Of a stretch of DNA of 8,081 bases, positions 1 through 6,452 are shown piece by piece. The position numbers and the translations under genes are program-made. The DNA comes from Methylococcaceae bacterium NSM2-1. GTDB lineage: Bacteria > Pseudomonadota > Gammaproteobacteria > Methylococcales > Methylomonadaceae. The stretch is taken from contig NQJI01000052.1 in the NCBI GenBank assembly GCA_002256705.1, positions 1 to 8,081 of the forward strand, in the 5' to 3' direction. Positions within the stretch are counted from its first letter, which is position 1. Every line of letters starts with the position of its first letter. The notes beneath the pieces are model-generated. The model saw only the letters and a list, made by a program, of their open reading frames with translations, ran no database searches and was not told the origin of the DNA.

Positions 1-1284
1 GTTTTTAATCATACTGCTGAAGCCGGCAATGATGGCCCTGTCATTAATTTCAGAGGTATAGGAGGCAAGTCTTTTTATCATCTGGACAAATTTGATAAAA
101 GCATTATGCGAGACTATACCGGGTGTGGTAACACCGTGAATGCCAATCATCCATTGGTAACCCGTTTCATTATCAGCTGCCTTGAATACTGGGTCAGGGA
201 AATGCATGTCGACGGTTTCCGCTTTGATCTAGCCAGCGCCATGGCTCGCGGAGAGGGTGGAGAAGTCCTGCAGGATCCCCCTGTGCTCTGGGGCATCGAA
301 CTTTCAGAACAGTTGGTCAAAACCAAGTTGATTGCCGAAGCCTGGGATGCCGCAGGGCTCTATCAGGTCGGTAGTTTTCCCGGTTATCGCTGGGCTGAAT
401 GGAACGGAAGATACCGGGATATTGTCCGCCAATTTGTGCGTGGCGATAAAGGTCTGCTAAATGAATATGCATCGCGCATCTGCGGGAGTAGCGACATGTA
501 TGAGCACCAGGGGCGCCTGCCTATCAACAGCGTCAACTTTGTCACCTGTCACGATGGCTTTACCCTGTATGATTTGTTCAGTTACAACGAAAAACATAAC
601 GAGGCTAACGGCGAAGATAACCGGGATGGGTGCAGTCATAATTTAAGTTACAATTGCGGTATCGAGGGCGATACCAATAACCCGGGCATTTTGGAACTGC
701 GCAGAAAACAGGCAAAAAATGTTTTTTCCATTTCGCTACTCAGCCAGGGAGTTCCCATGCTGCTTGCGGGTGATGAAATATTACATACCCAGCACGGTAA
801 TAACAATTGTTACTGCCAGGATAACGAATTAAGCTGGATAGACTGGAATATGACCAAGCAAAATGCCGATATGTTGCGTTTTGTTACACACATGATAGCG
901 CTGCGCAAAAGGCATCCATCTCTGATGCGTAAGCGTTTTTTGACGGGCAAAGTCATCGAGGGGAAAAATATGCCGGATGTTTCGTGGCATGGCACCGAGC
1001 TTAATAAGCCATTATGGCATGACCCGGAAGCAAGAATCCTGGTTTTTACCCTGGCAGGTATTGGAGACAACGAAGCGGATCTGCATATCGCAATGAATAT
1101 GTCGGATGAAATTGCCACTGTAGAACTGCCCGTGATCGATGGAAAACAATGGTGCATGGCTTTAGATACTTCGCTGCAATCACCACAGGACATCATTCCT
1201 CCCCAGGATCAGAAACCATTCGGTGTAAATTTCTATTCACTAAATCCCAAAACTGTAGTGGTCTTCGAAAATGTTGGCTGTTGA
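1..1284 (+). CDS. glgX: Glycogen debranching enzyme GlgX (GH13 isoamylase type), 5'-truncated by the window edge
   Basis: Hydrolyses alpha-1,6 branch points of glycogen or limit dextrins in the cytoplasm. The frame is open from base 1, so 427 C-terminal residues are visible; the N-terminal CBM48 part and the first part of the barrel lie outside. Numbered from base 1, the GH13 conserved regions are all present: VFNHTAE at residues 1-7; DGFRFDLA at 71-78 with the predicted nucleophile D76; LIAEAW at 110-115 with general acid E113; and TCHDG at 182-186 with the transition-state stabiliser D185. GCGNTVN at 41-47 and GNNNCYCQDNELSW near 272 are typical of the GlgX/TreX subgroup. The C-terminal beta-domain ends naturally at TGA 1282-1284, and no frameshift was seen. 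The first ATG in the window (106) is internal, not the start. The family call is firm; the physiological substrate is inferred from the family. Confidence 0.95.
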   Translation, partial: VFNHTAEAGNDGPVINFRGIGGKSFYHLDKFDKSIMRDYTGCGNTVNANHPLVTRFIISCLEYWVREMHVDGFRFDLASAMARGEGGEVLQDPPVLWGIELSEQLVKTKLIAEAWDAAGLYQVGSFPGYRWAEWNGRYRDIVRQFVRGDKGLLNEYASRICGSSDMYEHQGRLPINSVNFVTCHDGFTLYDLFSYNEKHNEANGEDNRDGCSHNLSYNCGIEGDTNNPGILELRRKQAKNVFSISLLSQGVPMLLAGDEILHTQHGNNNCYCQDNELSWIDWNMTKQNADMLRFVTHMIALRKRHPSLMRKRFLTGKVIEGKNMPDVSWHGTELNKPLWHDPEARILVFTLAGIGDNEADLHIAMNMSDEIATVELPVIDGKQWCMALDTSLQSPQDIIPPQDQKPFGVNFYSLNPKTVVVFENVGC

Positions 1285-1328
1285 GATTTCTAACTTCAAG
1301 GCATGATTGTAGACTGAAGCTTTAGTTT

Positions 1329-1351
1329 GTTTGCTCCAATTTGGAGCAAAC
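1329..1351. promoter_or_regulatory. Perfect 11-bp palindrome resembling an NtrC enhancer site
   Basis: Arms GTTTGCTCCAA (1329-1339) and TTGGAGCAAAC (1341-1351) are perfect inverted repeats around one central T at 1340. The core reads TGCTCC, five bases, GGAGCA. The enteric NtrC consensus is TGCACC, five bases, GGTGCA, so this site differs by one symmetrical substitution in each arm and keeps the spacing. The centre is about 183 bp upstream of the start site predicted from the sigma-54 promoter at 1496-1513. As RNA the same sequence would form a hairpin 45 bases after the glgX stop, extendable with wobble pairs to 1324-1356. No T-run follows on either strand, so an intrinsic terminator is the weaker reading, though a dual role is possible. 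The palindrome is certain; the NtrC assignment is inference. Confidence 0.55.
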
Positions 1352-1386
1352 AGATTCAAATCCGCACATAAATGGGCGTTGTCCAG

Positions 1387-1399
1387 GCGTTTAAAACGC
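1387..1399. repeat. Short palindrome GCGTTT-A-AAACGC
   Basis: Six-base arms (1387-1392 and 1394-1399) flank a single A. The site lies between the NtrC-like palindrome and the sigma-54 promoter. It could be a regulator half-site pair or chance. I do not recognise a specific binding protein for it. Confidence 0.3.
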
Positions 1400-1495
1400 T
1401 ACTCACGACCTGCATCAGTCAGGCAAACTTATTCCACTTGATTTTTTCCTGTTATGACACTCCGGCGCATTATTTACTCCCAAGCGAATTAATAC

Positions 1496-1513
1496 TTGGT
1501 ATGTTTGTTGCTT
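1496..1513 (+). promoter_or_regulatory. Sigma-54 (RpoN) -24/-12 promoter of the mutarotase-nasC-nasA operon
   Basis: The sequence TTGGTATGTTTGTTGCTT matches the RpoN consensus TTGGCACG-N4-TTGCW. The invariant GG is at 1498-1499 and the invariant GC at 1510-1511, with exactly 10 bases between them. Within TGGCACG-N4-TTGCW, ten of twelve defined positions match; the two misses are 1500 and 1502. Transcription would begin near 1523, leaving about 24 untranslated bases before ATG 1547. I found no convincing sigma-70 -35/-10 pair in 1285-1546. The motif match is read directly; activity and dependence on an enhancer-binding protein such as NtrC are inferred. Confidence 0.7.
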
Positions 1514-1546
1514 GATTATCATTCAATGGGCTCCAAGATAAATAGC

Positions 1547-2452
1547 ATGGATATTGAACAATTAAACATCGAATATGGAATTGCCGGTCAACTCAAGTTC
1601 GTAAAGGGGAGCGGTGGCTTCCCATTCATCCTGATCAGCAATCGCAGCGCTAAGGCTTTAATTTCCGTGTATGCGGCTCAGGTGCTTTCATTCCAGCCTG
1701 CTGAAGAATATGAAGATCTTCTATTTCTCAGCCAAAAGTCATATTACGATGAGGGCAAAGCTATCAGAGGCGGCATCCCCGTGTGCTGGCCCTGGTTTGG
1801 ATCAGATCCTGTAGACTTGAAACGACCTAACCATGGCTTTGTAAGGAATGGCCTTTGGACCGTTTCAGGGACAAAGGCAAGTGCAGACCTTGAGACAAGG
1901 GTAAAACTGAGGTTCCCGGAACCGGTCCAAAGAGAAAGTTACTGGCAACATGCGTTTGCTCTGGAGCTGGAGATTTCGGTCGGAAACACCCTCACACTGG
2001 AATTGATAACCCGCAATACAGGTGCTCAAAAATTTTCGATTACTCAGGCGTTTCATACTTACTTCCATGTCGGGAATATAAACCAGGTGCAGATTTTGGG
2101 CCTGGAAGATACTGAGTATCTCGACAAATTGGATGAAGGCACGCAAAAACACCAAACGGGTGCGGTTACTGTTTCAGAGGAAGTTGATCGCATCTACACG
2201 GGCGTGAAAAACGAGCTGATTATTGACGATTCCGTTTTTAATCGCCGGATCCGAATCGCCTCCACCAGCAATAAAACTGCTGTAGTTTGGAATCCGTGGA
2301 CAAGAACATCTGCAATGATGCCTGACCTTGAAAATGATGATTACCAGCATTTTATTTGCGTCGAGGCAGGGAATTTAGTCACGGATGCGGTAGATATTCC
2401 TCCGGGTAGCGAATACAGTTTGCTTACGAACTTTAAAATCTTACGGGATTGA
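1547..2452 (+). CDS. D-hexose-6-phosphate mutarotase (glucose-6-phosphate 1-epimerase, YeaD-like)
   Basis: Interconverts alpha and beta anomers of glucose-6-phosphate and similar hexose-6-phosphates in the cytoplasm (aldose 1-epimerase superfamily, galactose-mutarotase fold). The 301-aa product has the family landmarks in order: RGGIPVCWPWFG at 74-85, HGFVR at 96-100, AFHTYFHV at 168-175, VVWNPW at 246-251 and CVEAGN at 271-276. H96 and H170 are the expected active-site histidines and E273 the catalytic glutamate. I chose ATG 1547. An in-frame TTG at 1496 falls inside the sigma-54 promoter, and ATG 1526 lies only about 3 bases after the predicted transcription start. MDIEQLN also looks like the natural N-terminus of the family. 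The ribosome-binding site is weak. The stop is 1 base before the nasC start, so the genes are almost certainly co-transcribed. The product is soluble, with no signal peptide. Family is confident; the exact sugar is not provable from sequence. Confidence 0.92.
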   Translation: MDIEQLNIEYGIAGQLKFVKGSGGFPFILISNRSAKALISVYAAQVLSFQPAEEYEDLLFLSQKSYYDEGKAIRGGIPVCWPWFGSDPVDLKRPNHGFVRNGLWTVSGTKASADLETRVKLRFPEPVQRESYWQHAFALELEISVGNTLTLELITRNTGAQKFSITQAFHTYFHVGNINQVQILGLEDTEYLDKLDEGTQKHQTGAVTVSEEVDRIYTGVKNELIIDDSVFNRRIRIASTSNKTAVVWNPWTRTSAMMPDLENDDYQHFICVEAGNLVTDAVDIPPGSEYSLLTNFKILRD

Positions 2453-2453
2453 A

Positions 2454-3668
2454 ATGAAACAACGATTGGTCGTTATAGGTAATGGCATGGCCGGCATGAG
2501 AACAGTTGAAGAGCTGTTATCGGCAGCACCCGAAAAATACGATATTACCGTGTTCGGCGCGGAGCCTTACGGTAACTATAATCGTATCATGCTGTCTTCT
2601 GTGCTGTGCGGCGAGAAAACTATTGAAGATATTGTTATTAATGACCGCCAATGGTATGCCGATAATGGTATTTGTCTTTACGCCGGCCAGGATAAGGCTG
2701 TTGTGCGTATAGATCGAGTGACCCGGAAAGTTTATGCTCAAGACGGAACCAGTGCCGCTTATGACCGACTGTTGATTGCTACAGGTTCCAAACCCGTAGT
2801 CCCTGCTATTCCCGGCAATGATCTGGAGGGCGTCATCAGTTTTCGTGACATTTTCGACGTCAATAGAATGCTAACCTACAGTAGAAGCCATAACAAAGCC
2901 GTCGTACTGGGCGGCGGTCTATTGGGCCTGGAAGCTGCTAACGGGCTGGTTCTCAGAGGTATGGATGTTACCGTTATTCATAACCATCAAGTCTTGCTTA
3001 ACCGGCAAATGGACAGGCAAGCCGGTGAAATGTTACAGAAAGAACTGGAGCTAAGAGGGTTGAAGTTTAAAATGGCCGCCAAAACACAGCAGTTGATAGG
3101 TGATAAAAACGGCCATATCATGGCGGTTCGCTTTGAAGATGGCAGCGAACTGGAATGTGATCTGTTTATTATGGCGATAGGCGTGCGTCCCAATATGGCG
3201 CTAGCTCAAGATGCCGGGGTATATTGTGAAAGAGGTATTGTGGTTAATGATACGCTGCAAAGCTATGATCCCAGTATTTATGCAGTCGGCGAATGTATTC
3301 AGCATCGCGGCGATACCTTTGGTTTAGTCGCTCCGCTGTTTGAACAGGCCAAAGTATGCGCTAATCATTTAAGCGATCATGGCGTAGCCGAATATAGCAC
3401 TTTGCCTACCGCGACTAAACTTAAGGTGACAGGGATTAATTTGTTTTCTGTCGGCGATTTCATCGGTGATAAAAACTGTGAAAGCATCCTTTTTACCGAC
3501 CCCGCTTTAGGCATATACAAAAAACTGGTTATAAAGGCTAACAAGCTGATAGGCGCTGTGCTTTATGGTGATACGGTTGACGGAAACTGGTATCAAGAGT
3601 TGCTGGAAAAAGAAAAGCCTGTTTCCGGAATAAGGGATGTGCTCATTTTTGGAAAAGCTTATGTTTGA
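2454..3668 (+). CDS. nasC: FAD/NAD(P)H-dependent electron-transfer subunit of assimilatory nitrate reductase (NirB-N-terminal-like)
   Basis: A cytoplasmic 404-aa flavoprotein of the pyridine nucleotide-disulphide reductase family, resembling the N-terminal half of NirB. Visible landmarks are an FAD-binding VVIGNGMAGMRTVEEL at 6-21, the ATGSKP motif at 109-114, an NAD(P)-binding Rossmann segment VVLGGGLLGLEA at 150-161, AIGVRPN at 241-247, and AVGEC at 277-281 (the glutamate form typical of NirB-like proteins). The C-terminal domain contains LKVTGINLFSVGDF at 323-336. NirB's BFD-like [2Fe-2S], ferredoxin-like and siroheme domains are absent, which separates it from nitrite reductase. The neighbouring NasA supplies the BFD domain, so the pair should form an NAD(P)H to FAD to Fe-S to Mo chain. 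Partial Shine-Dalgarno GGGA is at 2445-2448. The symbol follows Klebsiella; Bacillus calls the equivalent subunit nasB. A generic 'FAD-dependent oxidoreductase' label would also be correct. Confidence 0.88.
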   Translation: MKQRLVVIGNGMAGMRTVEELLSAAPEKYDITVFGAEPYGNYNRIMLSSVLCGEKTIEDIVINDRQWYADNGICLYAGQDKAVVRIDRVTRKVYAQDGTSAAYDRLLIATGSKPVVPAIPGNDLEGVISFRDIFDVNRMLTYSRSHNKAVVLGGGLLGLEAANGLVLRGMDVTVIHNHQVLLNRQMDRQAGEMLQKELELRGLKFKMAAKTQQLIGDKNGHIMAVRFEDGSELECDLFIMAIGVRPNMALAQDAGVYCERGIVVNDTLQSYDPSIYAVGECIQHRGDTFGLVAPLFEQAKVCANHLSDHGVAEYSTLPTATKLKVTGINLFSVGDFIGDKNCESILFTDPALGIYKKLVIKANKLIGAVLYGDTVDGNWYQELLEKEKPVSGIRDVLIFGKAYV

Positions 3669-3732
3669 AGTGCAAGCTCAAAGCTGCAAGACCAAAAAAC
3701 AATTCCGTTACATCTCTGGCCTTGTGTTTAAC

Positions 3733-3737
3733 AAGAG
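3733..3737 (+). promoter_or_regulatory. Ribosome-binding site deciding the nasA start
   Basis: AAGAG sits 8 bases before ATG 3746. The alternative in-frame TTG at 3665 overlaps the nasC stop and has no comparable site. This supports 3746 as the start. Confidence 0.55.
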
Positions 3738-3745
3738 ATTCCTTG

Positions 3746-6421
3746 ATGAATGACAATACAATCATACAAACCACTTGCCCCTATTGCGGTGTAGGCTGCG
3801 GTATTAGCGCACAAGTCAATGAGCAAAATCACCAGGTCAACATTAGTGGAGATAAGTTTCATCCCGCTAATTTTGGCCGTCTTTGCTCGAAAGGTTCGGC
3901 ACTCGGCGAAACGGTTGAACTCAAGGGGAGATTATTACAACCCAAAGTCTATGGTCGTGATGTCAGTTGGGCTGAAGCACTGGATCTGGTTGCCGACTCT
4001 TTTACCAACACGATTGAAAAATACGGCCCTGATGCGGTGGCTATATATGGCTCGGGGCAACTGTTGACCGAAGACTATTATGTCGCCAACAAACTGATGA
4101 AAGGTTTTATCGGTAGCGGCAATATGGATACCAATAGCCGCTTGTGTATGTCGTCTTCTGTGGCTGGACATAAGCGCGCTTTCGGCTCTGATACCGTGCC
4201 GGGTTGCTATGATGATTATGAACAGGCCGGGATGATTATTCTGATCGGCTCCAATACGGCCTGGTGTCATCCGGTCAGTTTTCAGCGTATCCGGGCAGCA
4301 AAAGAAGCCAATCCAGCATTAAAAATCGTTGTTATTGATCCCCGCCGCACTTCCAGTTGTGACATTGCTGATCTGCATTTACCCGTCGCTACCGGTAGCG
4401 ACGCTATTCTTTTCAATGGGTTGCTACATTTTCTGAGTCAGCAAAACACATTGAATCAGGTGTATATCGACGCACATACCGAAGGTTTTTCTGAAGCACT
4501 GAATGCAGCCATTATCAGCAGCGGCAATATCGAACAGGTTGCCACGCAATGCAAACTGAATGTAGATGACTTGCAATGCTTTTATCAGTGGTTTGCCAGT
4601 CACGAAAAAGTCATGAGCCTGTACAGTCAGGGCATCAATCAATCTTCATCGGGTACTGACAAAGTCAATGCCATCATCAATTGTCATCTGGCAACAGGCA
4701 GAATTGGCAAGCCCGGCATGGGCCCTTTCTCGCTGACCGGTCAGCCAAATGCCATGGGCGGCCGTGAAGTCGGCGGCTTATGCCATCAACTGGCGGCTCA
4801 TATGGATTTTTCCAGTAATGATGATATAGAGCGAGTCGCACGATTTTGGGGCAGCAATACTATTGCCAGAAAACCGGGACTTGCCGCTGTCGAACTGTTT
4901 GATGCTATTTACGAGGGAAAAGTAAAAGCCGTGTGGATTATGGGTACAAACCCGGCTGTCAGTTTGCCTAACGCCAACAAGGCAATACAAGCTTTGCAGC
5001 ACTGTGATTTTGTCGTCGTTTCCGACTGCATTGCCAGTACCGATACCACTGCGTTGGCGCACGTCTTGTTGCCCGCGCTAGGCTGGAGTGAAAAAGACGG
5101 CACAGTAACCAATTCCGAGCGGTGTATTTCCCGTCAGCGTGCTTTATTCAGTCCTGCTGGCAGCGCCAAACCGGATTGGTGGATTATCACTCAAGTCGCG
5201 CGGCGCATGGGTTTTGAACAGGCTTTTCATTACCAGAACGCCAGCGAAATTTTTCGTGAACACGCCGCACTTTCAGGTTTTGAAAATAGCGTCGAGCGAG
5301 GGTTACGCGATTTTGATATATCTGCATTTGCTGAAATCAGTCAGCACGATTATGACCTTCTGCAACCGGTTCAATGGCCAGTCAACCAGACATATCCACA
5401 AGGCAGGGCGCGGCTGTTTGATGATGGACAATTTTTTACCCCATCGGGCAAGGCACAGTTTATTGCCATAGAACCCAGGTCACCCGTCAACCTGCCTGAT
5501 GAAAATTACCCGCTAATATTAAATACAGGCCGATTGCGTGATCAATGGCATACCATGACCCGTACTGCCATCGCCGCCAAGTTAAATCAGCACAAACCTG
5601 AACCTTTTGTGGAAGTGCATCCTGTTGATGCGCAGCACTACGCACTATTACCCAACACCCTGGCCGTTATCGAAAGCCGATGGGGTTCAATGATTGCGCG
5701 CGTGCAGATTACCGGCAGCCAGCAACAGGGCAGCTTGTTTGTGCCCATGCACTGGACCGGACAATACGCCAGTCATGGACGGATGGGCGCATTAGTCAAT
5801 CCTGTTGTTGACCCTGTTTCCAAACAACCGGAAAGCAAGCATACGCCCGTTCAAATCAAGCCTTATCAGCCCGTCTGGCAGGGCTTTATCTTGTCGCGGC
5901 GGGAACTGACTGTTACCGAGTCTGAATATTGGGTCAAAATCAAAGGCGAACAGTTTTTCCGTTATGAACTGGCGGGGGAAACCTTACCTGAAGACTGGCG
6001 TAGCTGTGTCAGAAAAAATCTGTGCAGCATGCCTGCCGAAAATCCCCTGTGGCAGGAATATCAAGACCCTGGCAAGGGCAATTACAGGGCTGCTCTGATT
6101 GCCGATAATCAGCTGGAAACCGTGATTTTTATCGCCGCTGATAGCAATCTTCCTGAGCGCAACTGGTTGACCAGCCTATTTGTAAAAACACAACTAGAGA
6201 CGCCGGAACGTATGGCGTTACTGACTGGCATGCCACCCTTGGGTGTTCCTGATGTCGGCATTATTGTCTGCGCTTGCTTTAACGTCGGCGAGAAAACCAT
6301 ACGGACGGCGATCAAGGAAAAAGGACTCAAAACCCATCAGGAAGTGGGTCAATGCCTTAAAGCAGGCACTAACTGCGGCTCGTGTGTGCCCGAGATTAAG
6401 GCTTTGTTATTGCCTGTTTAA
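3746..6421 (+). CDS. nasA: Assimilatory nitrate reductase catalytic subunit NasA with C-terminal BFD-like [2Fe-2S] domain
   Basis: Reduces nitrate to nitrite in the cytoplasm as the first step of nitrate assimilation. It is an 891-aa member of the Mo-bisMGD oxidoreductase family. The N-terminal [4Fe-4S] motif is C11-x2-C14-x3-C18 with C47 in GRLCSKG. C134 in NSRLCMSS is the expected molybdenum ligand. TGQPNAMGGREVGG lies near 330-343, MGTNP near 399, and the dinucleotide-binding domain NTGRLRDQWHTMTR near 592. The last 50 residues are a BFD-like [2Fe-2S] domain with C842-x-C844 and C877-x2-C880, as in Klebsiella NasA. No twin-arginine signal is present, consistent with the assimilatory rather than periplasmic type. 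I start at ATG 3746 (MNDNTIIQTTCPYCG) because it has a Shine-Dalgarno. The 27-residue extension back to TTG 3665 is basic and low in family character. It lies 77 bases after nasC in the same operon and ends 1 bp from the convergent gene. Confidence 0.95.
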   Translation: MNDNTIIQTTCPYCGVGCGISAQVNEQNHQVNISGDKFHPANFGRLCSKGSALGETVELKGRLLQPKVYGRDVSWAEALDLVADSFTNTIEKYGPDAVAIYGSGQLLTEDYYVANKLMKGFIGSGNMDTNSRLCMSSSVAGHKRAFGSDTVPGCYDDYEQAGMIILIGSNTAWCHPVSFQRIRAAKEANPALKIVVIDPRRTSSCDIADLHLPVATGSDAILFNGLLHFLSQQNTLNQVYIDAHTEGFSEALNAAIISSGNIEQVATQCKLNVDDLQCFYQWFASHEKVMSLYSQGINQSSSGTDKVNAIINCHLATGRIGKPGMGPFSLTGQPNAMGGREVGGLCHQLAAHMDFSSNDDIERVARFWGSNTIARKPGLAAVELFDAIYEGKVKAVWIMGTNPAVSLPNANKAIQALQHCDFVVVSDCIASTDTTALAHVLLPALGWSEKDGTVTNSERCISRQRALFSPAGSAKPDWWIITQVARRMGFEQAFHYQNASEIFREHAALSGFENSVERGLRDFDISAFAEISQHDYDLLQPVQWPVNQTYPQGRARLFDDGQFFTPSGKAQFIAIEPRSPVNLPDENYPLILNTGRLRDQWHTMTRTAIAAKLNQHKPEPFVEVHPVDAQHYALLPNTLAVIESRWGSMIARVQITGSQQQGSLFVPMHWTGQYASHGRMGALVNPVVDPVSKQPESKHTPVQIKPYQPVWQGFILSRRELTVTESEYWVKIKGEQFFRYELAGETLPEDWRSCVRKNLCSMPAENPLWQEYQDPGKGNYRAALIADNQLETVIFIAADSNLPERNWLTSLFVKTQLETPERMALLTGMPPLGVPDVGIIVCACFNVGEKTIRTAIKEKGLKTHQEVGQCLKAGTNCGSCVPEIKALLLPV

Positions 6422-6452
6422 TTTAAGAAAACAGGCTCGACTGATCTTTTTT
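6412..6452. terminator. Hairpin shared by two convergent genes, putative terminator
   Basis: GCCTGTTT (6412-6419) and AAACAGGC (6429-6436) form a perfect 8-bp stem with a 9-base loop. The loop region includes the nasA TAA (6419-6421) and the opposing gene's TAA (6423-6425). In the plus direction six T residues follow at 6447-6452, but ten bases after the stem, which is far for a classical intrinsic terminator. In the minus direction there is no T-run. The stem-loop is certain; termination activity is inferred from the tail-to-tail position. Confidence 0.45.

Noticed and set aside
810..1196. 128-aa minus-strand open frame inside glgX
   Set aside because: It lies opposite a well-conserved GH13 coding frame and has no recognisable family character, so it is a shadow of that gene.
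1324..1356. Intrinsic terminator of glgX
   Set aside because: The stem is strong, but no U-tract follows on either strand. The NtrC-like core and spacing give a better explanation, although a dual role cannot be excluded.
3665..3745. 27-residue N-terminal extension of NasA from TTG 3665
   Set aside because: It overlaps the nasC stop, lacks a ribosome-binding site, and the family-like N-terminus begins at ATG 3746, which has AAGAG at the right distance.
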